Below are positions 33,712 to 42,110 of a DNA stretch of 64,000 bases, one piece after another. Position numbers and translations under genes: made by a program. The notes beneath the pieces are model-generated. The model was not told where the DNA came from and did no database searches. It saw only the letters and a list, made by a program, of their open reading frames with translations. How positions within the stretch are numbered: position 1 is the stretch's first letter; every line of letters begins with the position of its first letter. Source of the stretch: JAAFHB01 sp963677935 (lineage in GTDB: Bacteria; Bacteroidota; Bacteroidia; Bacteroidales; Prolixibacteraceae); contig CAXXEH010000003.1 of the NCBI GenBank assembly GCA_963677935.2, positions 124,001 to 188,000 on the forward strand, read 5' to 3'.

Positions 33712-36700
33712 ATGAAAAAAAAATTAATTAACGGCATTTCCTATGACCGGGAAATGGTTCATAAAATCTGGATGACTATGCGACTTATCGTATTTCTATT
33801 TTTCGTTTCACTCATTCATGTTTCAGCTTCGGTTTATTCCCAAAAAACCAGGTTGAAGATTAAGGCTGAGAACTCAACCTTACTGGAAGTATTTAAAGCT
33901 ATTCAGACACAATCTGAGTTCGATTTCTTTTACAAGAATGAACAGATCCCGTCCGATACGAGGGTTACAATTGATTATGAAAACGAATCGATCGAAGTAA
34001 TCCTGGATAATATTCTGAAGGGGACCGGACTTAACTACCATGTGCTCGACAAGGACATTGTAATCAGTTCGAAAGGAACTGCCAACAATGATATCACACA
34101 GCAGCAGCAACAAAAAACGGTCACGGGCAAAGTCACAGATCAATCCGGTGCATCACTTCCGGGTGTCTCTGTGGTTGTAAAAGGGACTACATCCGGTGTG
34201 ATTACAGATACTAACGGAAATTTCTCATTGTTATTGCCTCCTGATGCCAAATCAATTGCCTTCTCATTCGTAGGGATGAAGACACAGGAAATAGTTATTG
34301 GAAATCAAACTACGTTCAATGTTTTATTACAGTCAGAAACGATTGGACTTGATGAAGTTGTTGCGGTTGGCTATGGAACACAAAAGCGAAGAGATATTAC
34401 AGGTTCTGTTTCAAACGTAGATACAAAGAAAATTGAAGATATCTCAGTTGGACAAGTAACGCAAAAGCTTCAGGGACAAATAGCCGGTGTTCAATTAAAT
34501 CAAAGTACAGGTGTCCCTTGGGAGGAAATGGCTATTCGAATAAGAGGTGCAGCTTCTATCAATGCCGGCAATAATCCGCTATATGTTATTGATGGATTTC
34601 CGATAGACGGAGGACTACGAGACATAAATCCAAATGAAATTGAAAGTATTTCTGTGTTGAAGGGTTCTTCAGCATCTTCTCTATATGGATCTAGGGCTGC
34701 GAATGGAGTCATATTAATTACTACAAAAAAGGCTAAATCAGGTCAAAATATTATTAAGTTAAGTATAGCAAATGGCATTTCTAAAATCCCTCAGCGTGGT
34801 AGATATAAAATGATGAATGCGAAGGAATTTCTTGAAGATAGAAAAGCTTTATGGGAAGATAAAATCCTATATGAAGGATGGACTGGTGGCATTCCAGAAA
34901 TATACCAGAATCCCGATGCTTGGAAAGGACCTGATACTAATTGGTATGATGAACTTTTACAAACAGGAGAACAACAAAGCTATAATTTGACCTTTTTATC
35001 AAATAAAGGAAAATTCAGTTCTGCCACAAATGTTGGTTATTTTAACGAAATGGGTGTTGTAAAAAAAACTGGTTATAAAAGGTACTCTTTGAGAAGTAAT
35101 AATGATTATGAGGTCAATGAAAATATTAAAGTTGGTTTTAATATTGCTCCTACTTATTCAAAATTCAATGGGCTAGCTACTACTGATGGTTATTATAATT
35201 TGGTATACTGTGCAATAATAACTCCTCCTATTTTTTCGCCAAATGATAAAAATCCAGATGGATCGACAAAACTGAGTTTTACAGGTCCAGGGTTATTTAC
35301 GTTTCCAAATTGGAGAAAAACAATAGAGGATCAGATAACTACTGCTGAAAATTTAAGATTGTTGTCTAATGCATATGGAGAATTACGTTTTCTGAAGTAT
35401 TTCAATTTTAAAACATCGTTCTCTACCGATTTAAGCGTATTGACCTCAAGATCATTTTTCCCTTCAACCGTAGGATATATTTTCACCCCCCCCCCTCAGG
35501 TGGCTAAAGGGAGTTATGCAACACAAAATAGAAAATCATGGCTTTTTGAAAACACGCTAAACTTTGATAAAACCTTTGGGATTAGTCATAATGTAAATGC
35601 TCTTTTAGGTTATTCATCTCAGGAATATAAATATGAAGATTGTTCTCTTTCTGGGAATGGATTTCCCGATGATCAAGTCAATTGGTTGGGCGCTGCCTCA
35701 AACATCACGTCATGGAGTAACTCGCCGACAGACTGGTCATTGATTTCTATGTTTGGTCGTTTAAATTATAATTTTAAAGAGAAATATTTTGTCTCAGGTT
35801 CATTACGTAGAGATGGCTCTTCTCGTTTTGGGTCAAATAGCCGTTGGGGAGTCTTCCCTTCTGTTTCTGCGGGGTGGATTATTTCTGATGAAAATTTTGC
35901 AAAAAAAATACCTCTTTTGAGTTTTCTAAAACTTAGATCTGAATATGGAGTTACTGGCAATTTTAATGTTGGTAATTATACCCAATTTGGTAATGTTTCT
36001 TCATCCAATTATGTATTTGGGAGTACTTTAGTATCCGGTAGAAGTCAGTCTACAATTGAAAACAGTAAACTAACTTGGGAAACGACAAGTGGAGTAGATA
36101 TTGGGGTTGATGCTACGTTTTGTGATAATAGAATAGGTTTCACATTTGATTACTATGATAAGAACACTAATAACATGCTATATCAAATTGATGTTCCTTG
36201 GGGCTCTGGATATTCTAATATTCAAAGTAACATTGGGAAATTTCATTTTTGGGGAAGTGAATTTACACTAAGTAGTAAAAATCTTGTTCGAAATCTAAAA
36301 TGGAATAGTGATTTTAATATATCTTTCAATCGGAACAAGGTAATTAAATTAGGTACTAATAATGTGCCAATTGGAGGAATTTATGAAATGGCTGCAAATG
36401 TATCAAATATTACAGCAGTAGGACATCCGATTGGACAGCTGTATGGATATGTGTCAGATGGAATATATATGACGCAAGAGGAATTTGATACTCAACCTAA
36501 ACATTATACATCTAGGGTAGGGACTGCAAGGTTCAAGGATTTGAACAATGATAAAATAATTGATTCAAATGACAGAACATACCTTGGAAATCCAAGTCCA
36601 AAATTCAATTTTGGGCTTACAAATAGTTTTTCATATAAGCAATTTGATTTAAATGTCATAGTTTCTGGTGCTTATGGAGGTAAGTTAATGAAAGGATTAA

Positions 36701-37092
36701 GAGAATGGACTGAAACTCTTGAAGGAATATTTAATGTTGAAAAATATATGAAAGACCGATGGCGTTCACCAGAGAATCCTGGATCTGGAATTATTGGGAG
36801 GACATTATCTGGAACAACTGCATTTGCAAGAGTGGTTCAATCAAGGTGGATCGAAGATGCATCCTATTTAACCATAAAAAATATTTCGCTTGGATATAGC
36901 CTTACTAAGCTGAAATACATAAACAAAGCGCGAATATATCTTAGTATTCAACAGGCTTTTGTATTCACTAATTATTCCGGTCCCAATCCAGAAGCAACAG
37001 TCTATGGGTTGAATGGTTTGAATGAGGGTAATGACGGTTCTTCATATCCTGTACCAAGAAGATTTTCTATCGGAATAGATTTAAATTTCTAA
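33712..37092 (+). CDS. SusC-like TonB-dependent outer-membrane transporter with STN domain (module 2)
   Basis: 1126 residues. Signal peptide ending SASVYSQ (~44), STN domain (~46-120; LLEVFKAIQTQSEFDFFYKN), carboxypeptidase-D-like domain (~138-212; VTGKVTDQSGASLPGVSVVV), plug (DEVVAVGYGTQKRRDITGS, YVIDGFPIDGGLRDINPNEI, SSLYGSRAANGVILITTKK) and a barrel ending IGIDLNF. The STN and CPD part is close to SusC1, whereas the plug and barrel diverge and are written with strongly AT-rich codons, as is the following susD. A C10 run at 35486-35495 lies inside the barrel coding region. SusD follows after 18 bp. Role: uptake and signalling for a second oligosaccharide. Confidence 0.95.
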   Translation: MKKKLINGISYDREMVHKIWMTMRLIVFLFFVSLIHVSASVYSQKTRLKIKAENSTLLEVFKAIQTQSEFDFFYKNEQIPSDTRVTIDYENESIEVILDNILKGTGLNYHVLDKDIVISSKGTANNDITQQQQQKTVTGKVTDQSGASLPGVSVVVKGTTSGVITDTNGNFSLLLPPDAKSIAFSFVGMKTQEIVIGNQTTFNVLLQSETIGLDEVVAVGYGTQKRRDITGSVSNVDTKKIEDISVGQVTQKLQGQIAGVQLNQSTGVPWEEMAIRIRGAASINAGNNPLYVIDGFPIDGGLRDINPNEIESISVLKGSSASSLYGSRAANGVILITTKKAKSGQNIIKLSIANGISKIPQRGRYKMMNAKEFLEDRKALWEDKILYEGWTGGIPEIYQNPDAWKGPDTNWYDELLQTGEQQSYNLTFLSNKGKFSSATNVGYFNEMGVVKKTGYKRYSLRSNNDYEVNENIKVGFNIAPTYSKFNGLATTDGYYNLVYCAIITPPIFSPNDKNPDGSTKLSFTGPGLFTFPNWRKTIEDQITTAENLRLLSNAYGELRFLKYFNFKTSFSTDLSVLTSRSFFPSTVGYIFTPPPQVAKGSYATQNRKSWLFENTLNFDKTFGISHNVNALLGYSSQEYKYEDCSLSGNGFPDDQVNWLGAASNITSWSNSPTDWSLISMFGRLNYNFKEKYFVSGSLRRDGSSRFGSNSRWGVFPSVSAGWIISDENFAKKIPLLSFLKLRSEYGVTGNFNVGNYTQFGNVSSSNYVFGSTLVSGRSQSTIENSKLTWETTSGVDIGVDATFCDNRIGFTFDYYDKNTNNMLYQIDVPWGSGYSNIQSNIGKFHFWGSEFTLSSKNLVRNLKWNSDFNISFNRNKVIKLGTNNVPIGGIYEMAANVSNITAVGHPIGQLYGYVSDGIYMTQEEFDTQPKHYTSRVGTARFKDLNNDKIIDSNDRTYLGNPSPKFNFGLTNSFSYKQFDLNVIVSGAYGGKLMKGLREWTETLEGIFNVEKYMKDRWRSPENPGSGIIGRTLSGTTAFARVVQSRWIEDASYLTIKNISLGYSLTKLKYINKARIYLSIQQAFVFTNYSGPNPEATVYGLNGLNEGNDGSSYPVPRRFSIGIDLNF
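35486..35495 (+). repeat. C10 homopolymer inside susC2
   Basis: Ten consecutive C bases encode Pro codons (FTPPPQ) in an otherwise AT-rich gene. Slippage by one base would cut the barrel short and switch uptake off. Confidence 0.8.
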
Positions 37093-37110
37093 CATAATAA
37101 AATTGTAGTT

Positions 37111-38646
37111 ATGAACAAGTTATATGTTTTACTAATAACAGCAAGTATCTTTTGGGGATGTTCAGAAAATTTTCTTTCAAGAACTCCAGAAGATTCTCTT
37201 ACTTCTGGTGATTTTTACAAGACAGCAGAACAGTTGGATCAGGCTTTAATCGGGGCTTATCAGGTACTGCGGCAAACAAAAGGATTTGTTAATGAATACG
37301 TAATGAATGAAATGCGTTCTGATAATACTCATTTCGAATATAATAATACTCAGCGTGGAACATATGTTTTAGATATGGAAAAAGCGGATGAATTCTTAGA
37401 TGATGCGAACAGCCAAATTGTAATAAACGCTTATTATTATGGCTATTTGGGTATCTCGCGAGCAAATAGTGTAATAACAAATGCTGTAAAAGTTGAATTA
37501 AGTGATGCTGATTTTGCCAGGATAATGGGACAAGCGAAATTTCTTCGAGCATTATTTTATTACGATCTTGTAAGGTATTTTGGCAGAGTTCCAGTTTACC
37601 TTAAACAAGTAACGAGCACAGATGAAGCATATGTTCAAAGATCATCTGTTGAAGAAGTTTATAATACTATTATTGATGATTTAAAAGATGCTGTAATAAA
37701 GTTGAATCCTCCCGTTTTTCCTCAGAATGGAAGGGCAAATCAGGCATCAGCAAGAATGCTGCTGGCGGATGTTTATATCGCATTAAAGAAATTTCAATTA
37801 GCGGAGAATGAGCTTAGAATTATTTCAAAAATGGGGTATGGTTTACTCCCTAATTATGCTTCTGTTTTTTATTTAACAAATAAAAACAGTGTAGAATCTA
37901 TTTTTGAAATACAATATTTACAAGGAAATCAGGGACAACAAAGTAACTGGTACCAGTTTCTACCTCTCTCAAATGATCTCAGTAAGATAACCGGAATTAC
38001 ATCAATGAGTGCTGCAGGCGGCGGTGGATGGAATGTACCAACCAAGAAACTGATTGATAGCTATGAACCAAACGATAGTAGACTTGACGCCTCTATTGGG
38101 GTTGCTGAGGGATCCGGTGTAGTTGGGAACATGATTATTGAAAACGTTAAAAGCATTGTTAATTACACAACTCCTTTGGGAAAAAGAACATATTTTTTTA
38201 TTAAGAAATATGTTCAACCGCATCGAGAAGTATATAATTGTGATAATAATTTCCCCGTTTATCGGTATTCAGAAGTATTACTTTCCCTGGCAGAATCATT
38301 GAATGAACAAGACAAACAGTCCGAAGCTTTAACATATTTGAATATGGTAAGACAACGAGCAGGATTAGCAAATAAAACTGAAACCAATAAGGTACTGTTG
38401 CGCGAAATAATTGCGCATGAAAGACGAATAGAGTTTGCATTTGAAAATAAACGGTGGTTTGATTTATTGAGAACAGGAAAAGCCATTGAGGTAATGAATG
38501 AAAACGGTGAATATATTAAAGGAGTACATAGCACTGAAGCATATTTGCCTTCTAACAGTTATAATGTTACCGAACAAAGACTAGTTTTCCCAATTCCTTA
38601 CCGTGAGATACAAATATCTAAGCTAGAACAAAATCCCGGATATTAA
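37111..38646 (+). CDS. SusD/RagB-like outer-membrane glycan-binding lipoprotein (module 2)
   Basis: 511 residues; lipoprotein signal with Cys17 (ASIFWGCSENFL). N-terminal SusD-like domain (~20-220; FYKTAEQLDQALIGAYQVL, AKFLRALFYYDLVRYFGRVP) and RagB domain (~270-511; FPVYRYSEVLLSLAESLNEQ, LREIIAHERRIEFAFENKRW FDLLRTGKA). Surface partner of the SusC just upstream, separated by 18 bp. Clearly different in sequence and length from SusD1, so it likely binds a different ligand. AT-rich codon use as in susC2. Confidence 0.95.
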   Translation: MNKLYVLLITASIFWGCSENFLSRTPEDSLTSGDFYKTAEQLDQALIGAYQVLRQTKGFVNEYVMNEMRSDNTHFEYNNTQRGTYVLDMEKADEFLDDANSQIVINAYYYGYLGISRANSVITNAVKVELSDADFARIMGQAKFLRALFYYDLVRYFGRVPVYLKQVTSTDEAYVQRSSVEEVYNTIIDDLKDAVIKLNPPVFPQNGRANQASARMLLADVYIALKKFQLAENELRIISKMGYGLLPNYASVFYLTNKNSVESIFEIQYLQGNQGQQSNWYQFLPLSNDLSKITGITSMSAAGGGGWNVPTKKLIDSYEPNDSRLDASIGVAEGSGVVGNMIIENVKSIVNYTTPLGKRTYFFIKKYVQPHREVYNCDNNFPVYRYSEVLLSLAESLNEQDKQSEALTYLNMVRQRAGLANKTETNKVLLREIIAHERRIEFAFENKRWFDLLRTGKAIEVMNENGEYIKGVHSTEAYLPSNSYNVTEQRLVFPIPYREIQISKLEQNPGY

Positions 38647-38672
38647 ATTAAGTACGAATAGTAACAATAATT

Positions 38673-38710
38673 TTCGTTGTACAGCGATTTAGGAATCGCT
38701 GTACAACGAA
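38673..38710 (+). terminator. Strong hairpin after susD2
   Basis: Perfect 17-bp stem (38673-38689 / 38694-38710) with a TAGG loop, 27 bp after the susD2 stop. Only a weak T-run follows (AAATTTAT), so it may act as a terminator or as a 3'-end stabiliser that keeps susCD mRNA more abundant than the enzyme mRNA. Confidence 0.75.
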
Positions 38711-38828
38711 TAAATTTATGCATATTAATATTATATAAAATAAATCAATGCCATTTCATTTAATTGATTTCGTTCAATTTCGAAATGCATGCATAATTAA
38801 GAATTGATTGTCTTAAATATTTAGATCT

Positions 38829-40679
38829 ATGAATAACAAATTTGTATATATAGTTATAATACCGTTATTTATTTCTTTTTTTTTAAAAGCAGAAAACATC
38901 AACATCATTCCACAACCACAGAAGGTTGAAATGGGAAAAGGATCATTTGTCCTGAATGGAAAGATAGCGGTTATATACAATGATGAGCAGTTGAAATTTC
39001 TGGCTGATTATACCTCGGCCACGATAAGAACACTTAACAATCTGCAATTATTAGTTAAAAGTCAGAACGGGACAGAGTCAAAATCTAAATCAATCAATTT
39101 GATACTTGATCCCAAATTAAACACAGCCAGAGAAGGGTATATACTAACCGTTTCACAGCAGGCAATAAGTGTTAAGGCTGGTACTTCCCAAGGTCTGTTT
39201 TACGGGGTACAAAGTTTGTTACAACTCATTCCAATCAATTCTGACCGGAAGATTCCAGCCCTTGAGATTAAAGACGAACCGCGTTTTTCATGGCGCGGAT
39301 TATTACTTGATGTGAGCAGGCATTTTTTTACCATAGATGAAGTGAAACGTCTTATCGACCAGATGGTAATCTACAAGTTCAACATCCTGCAACTTCATTT
39401 ATCAGATGATCAGGGCTGGAGAGTAGAAATTAAGAATTTGCCCGGGCTTACCAAAACTGGCGCATGGAGGGTGCCTCGTACAGGTTTGTGGTGGCAAAGA
39501 GATTGTCCGAAAGAAGGGGAACCAGCCACATATGGTGGATTTTATACACAGGAAGAAATAAAGGATATGGTTGATTATGCCGCGAAACGTCATGTAAATA
39601 TCCTGCCCGAAATTGATGTTCCTGGACATAGTTTAGCTGCAATTGCTTCATACCCCTTTTTGTCTTGTACCGGAAAGCCTTATAAAGTAAATCCAGGTTG
39701 CATTTTTTATGATATAGACGATAATGCACTTTGTGCCGGTAAAGAATCGACTTTTGAGTTTTTAGATAAAGTTTTTACTGAAGTAGCCAGGTTATTCCCA
39801 TTTGAATACATCCATATTGGAGGTGATGAGTGTAATAAAAACTTCTGGGATAAATGTGAAAATTGTCAGGCCAGGAAGAGAGATAACAATTTGAAAAATT
39901 TGAGTGAACTGCAAAGTTACTTCATTAAACGCGTAGAAAAAATATTACAGCAAAAAGGGAAAAAATTGATGGGCTGGGACGAGATACTGGAAGGAGGATT
40001 GGCCCCCAATGCTGATGTAATGAGCTGGCGCGGAATGGAAGGGGGTATTGCAGCCGCAAAGGCAAAACATCGTGTGGTGATGAGCCCTTTTGATTATACC
40101 TACCTCGACCTTTTTCAGGGCGATCCGGCCATTGAACCACCAACTTACAGCATGTTGCGCATGAATAGGATTTATTCTTTTGAACCTCTGCCAGAGAACG
40201 TAGATTCCACATATATAATGGGGGGACAAGGGAACCTTTGGACTGAAAGTGTACCGACATTCCGTCAGGCAGAATACATGTTCTGGCCCCGTTCATTTGC
40301 TTTGGCAGAAGTACTATGGTCGCCAAAATCTGCCAGATACTGGAATGGTTTTGTCAGCCGTACTGAAGCGCATCTGCAGCGATTTGATAAAGCAGATATC
40401 AATTATGCCCGCAGTTTTTATGATGCAATTATCACCCCTTCAAAGGATGAGAAAGGTGATTTACTTATACAGTTAAGTGCAGAGATTGAGGAGCTTGAAA
40501 TGTACTATTCATTCGACAACACCTATCCTGACCATCATAGTTCTCTGTACAAAAAAGAGGAAAAGTTGGCAATTCCAACGGATGCAGAAACTTTCCGCGT
40601 TGTCACATACAAAGTTGGAAAACCTATTGGAAGGATCATAACTGTTCCAATTGCAGATTTAATAAAGCGAATCAGATAA
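38829..40679 (+). CDS. GH20 beta-N-acetylhexosaminidase, exported
   Basis: 616 residues. Signal peptide (IVIIPLFISFFLKA), GH20b domain (~22-135; IIPQPQKVEMGKGSF), catalytic barrel (~145-500) with FSWRGLLLDVSRHFF, LQLHLSDDQGWRVEI, DVPGHSLAAIASYP, the catalytic pair in HIGGDECNK (Asp333-Glu334), LMGWDEILEGGLAPNADVMSW (first 20: LMGWDEILEGGLAPNADVMS) and GGQGNLWTESVPT. Releases terminal GlcNAc or GalNAc. A T9 run lies in the signal-peptide codons (38876-38884). First enzyme of module 2 and separated from susD2 by the hairpin. HexNAc activity points to a substrate containing amino sugars, for example an N-glycan or glycoprotein part. Confidence 0.93.
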   Translation: MNNKFVYIVIIPLFISFFLKAENINIIPQPQKVEMGKGSFVLNGKIAVIYNDEQLKFLADYTSATIRTLNNLQLLVKSQNGTESKSKSINLILDPKLNTAREGYILTVSQQAISVKAGTSQGLFYGVQSLLQLIPINSDRKIPALEIKDEPRFSWRGLLLDVSRHFFTIDEVKRLIDQMVIYKFNILQLHLSDDQGWRVEIKNLPGLTKTGAWRVPRTGLWWQRDCPKEGEPATYGGFYTQEEIKDMVDYAAKRHVNILPEIDVPGHSLAAIASYPFLSCTGKPYKVNPGCIFYDIDDNALCAGKESTFEFLDKVFTEVARLFPFEYIHIGGDECNKNFWDKCENCQARKRDNNLKNLSELQSYFIKRVEKILQQKGKKLMGWDEILEGGLAPNADVMSWRGMEGGIAAAKAKHRVVMSPFDYTYLDLFQGDPAIEPPTYSMLRMNRIYSFEPLPENVDSTYIMGGQGNLWTESVPTFRQAEYMFWPRSFALAEVLWSPKSARYWNGFVSRTEAHLQRFDKADINYARSFYDAIITPSKDEKGDLLIQLSAEIEELEMYYSFDNTYPDHHSSLYKKEEKLAIPTDAETFRVVTYKVGKPIGRIITVPIADLIKRIR

Positions 40680-40887
40680 ATACCAACAGAGTTTGAAACA
40701 TAATAGGCCATAGAATTACAAGGTCAATGTTCCGGATGAATCTACAATGCGTATTCTTTGTGCTTTTGTTCGCAAGAGGGGCAAGGATTTTAAAAGTTCA
40801 ACGGATATGGTTGGGTAGTTTATTACAGATAACTAATTGCAATTTTGGGATCGAAAACTATTAAATAAATTTTTAACATAATGAAAT
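40680..40887. other. Intergenic region with a short peptide-like relic
   Basis: One frame (about 40714-40818) reads NYKVNVPDESTMRILCAFVR then KRGKDFKSSTDMVG between stops. It has no start codon and I cannot place it; possibly the scrap of a lost gene. Confidence 0.25.
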
Positions 40888-42021
40888 ATGAATTCAAGAG
40901 AACGTGTTTTAGGAGCCTTTAATCGTACAGGTTTCGACCGGATTCCTGTTAAACATGAAGGTACTCCCGAAATTAATCAAATGATCATGGATCATTTCGG
41001 ATTGACAAATATAGAGCAATTGCTTCGCGTTGTGGGCGACGACTTTAGGTATATTAATCCGGTTTACGTTGGTCCTGAATTGAAAAAATTTCCGGATGGA
41101 AGTATTGAAGGATATTGGGGAGAGCGATACAAATATGCCGAGTTCGATGGTGGGAAATACCTTGAATCCAGCTATCTTCCGTTTGCTAATGTCTTTTCGT
41201 TAGATGATCTTGACCGATCACATTTCCCAAAGGCTGATTGGTTCGATTATTCTACCATCAAACAACAGTGTTGTATACTGTCCAATCAGGGTTTTGCTAT
41301 TTGCTTCGGTACTGCAGGCGATATGGATTTTATCAATAGTATAGCACGGGCAAGGGGAACCGAGCAGGTCCTGATTGACTTAATAACTGAAGACCCTGTT
41401 TATCTCGAAATAATGGATGCCCGTTTTCAGTTTTATTATGAAATGCACGAAAAGGTGCTTAAGGCCGCTGAAGGGCTGATTGATTTTACCCATATTGGAG
41501 AGGATTTGGGGACCCAGAATTCACAAGTAATAGATTATGACATTTTTGACAAACATTTTGCCCATAAGTTTAAAAAGTATTTTGAAATGGTTCATAGAAA
41601 TGGAGCACGTACCATGATGCATATGTGCGGTTTTGTTAAGGCTTTCCTGCCACGTCTGATTGAACTCGGTCTTGATGTTTACGATGTCGTTCAGCCAACT
41701 ACTCCGGAAATGGATATTGCTGTTTTAAAAAATGACTTTGGAGATGTTCTCACCTTTTGTGGCAGCGTTTGTGTTCAAAGTACATTGGCTTTTGGAAATG
41801 TGGATGATGTGGTTAAAGAAGTGGAACGACGGAAAAGGCTTTTTTCTTCGGGAGGACTTTTTTTGGGACCTTCGCATGCTATTCAAGTAGGGACTCCCAT
41901 TGAGAATATCATTGCATTATATCAGACGGCAGGAAGCTTAACTGAAGAAATTGATGAGTCAATCCGTTCGATTGAAAAAGGTGAACATGCAGAAGAGATA
42001 AATATGTCGAAACTTTTTTGA
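40888..42021 (+). CDS. Uroporphyrinogen decarboxylase (URO-D) superfamily protein, MtaA-like
   Basis: 377 residues, no signal peptide, so cytoplasmic. Start MNSRERVLGAFNRTGFDRIPV is typical for the URO-D superfamily; the barrel includes DFTHIGEDLGTQNSQVI. Instead of looking like heme-pathway HemE, it carries His245-x-Cys247 (MMHMCGF) and Cys291/Cys295 (FCGSVC), the His-x-Cys...Cys arrangement used to bind zinc in the MtaA/MtbA/CmuA methyltransferases of this superfamily. End motif LFLGPSHAIQVGTPIENI fits. Such genes are often found in PUL-rich regions without known role; transfer or removal of methyl groups from O-methyl sugars is a possibility, but no corrinoid protein is present here. Confidence 0.75.
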   Translation: MNSRERVLGAFNRTGFDRIPVKHEGTPEINQMIMDHFGLTNIEQLLRVVGDDFRYINPVYVGPELKKFPDGSIEGYWGERYKYAEFDGGKYLESSYLPFANVFSLDDLDRSHFPKADWFDYSTIKQQCCILSNQGFAICFGTAGDMDFINSIARARGTEQVLIDLITEDPVYLEIMDARFQFYYEMHEKVLKAAEGLIDFTHIGEDLGTQNSQVIDYDIFDKHFAHKFKKYFEMVHRNGARTMMHMCGFVKAFLPRLIELGLDVYDVVQPTTPEMDIAVLKNDFGDVLTFCGSVCVQSTLAFGNVDDVVKEVERRKRLFSSGGLFLGPSHAIQVGTPIENIIALYQTAGSLTEEIDESIRSIEKGEHAEEINMSKLF

Positions 42022-42110
42022 GATAGAAATTTCTGTTGAAACCTCTTTCAGGATGACCAATGCAGATACAGATTCTTATGTTATATAACACAGAACTAAA
42101 TAAGATTAAA

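Noticed and set aside
38876..38884. T9 run in the GH20 signal peptide as a phase switch
   Set aside because: Poly-T runs are common in signal-peptide codons of AT-rich genes; much weaker case than the C10 tract.
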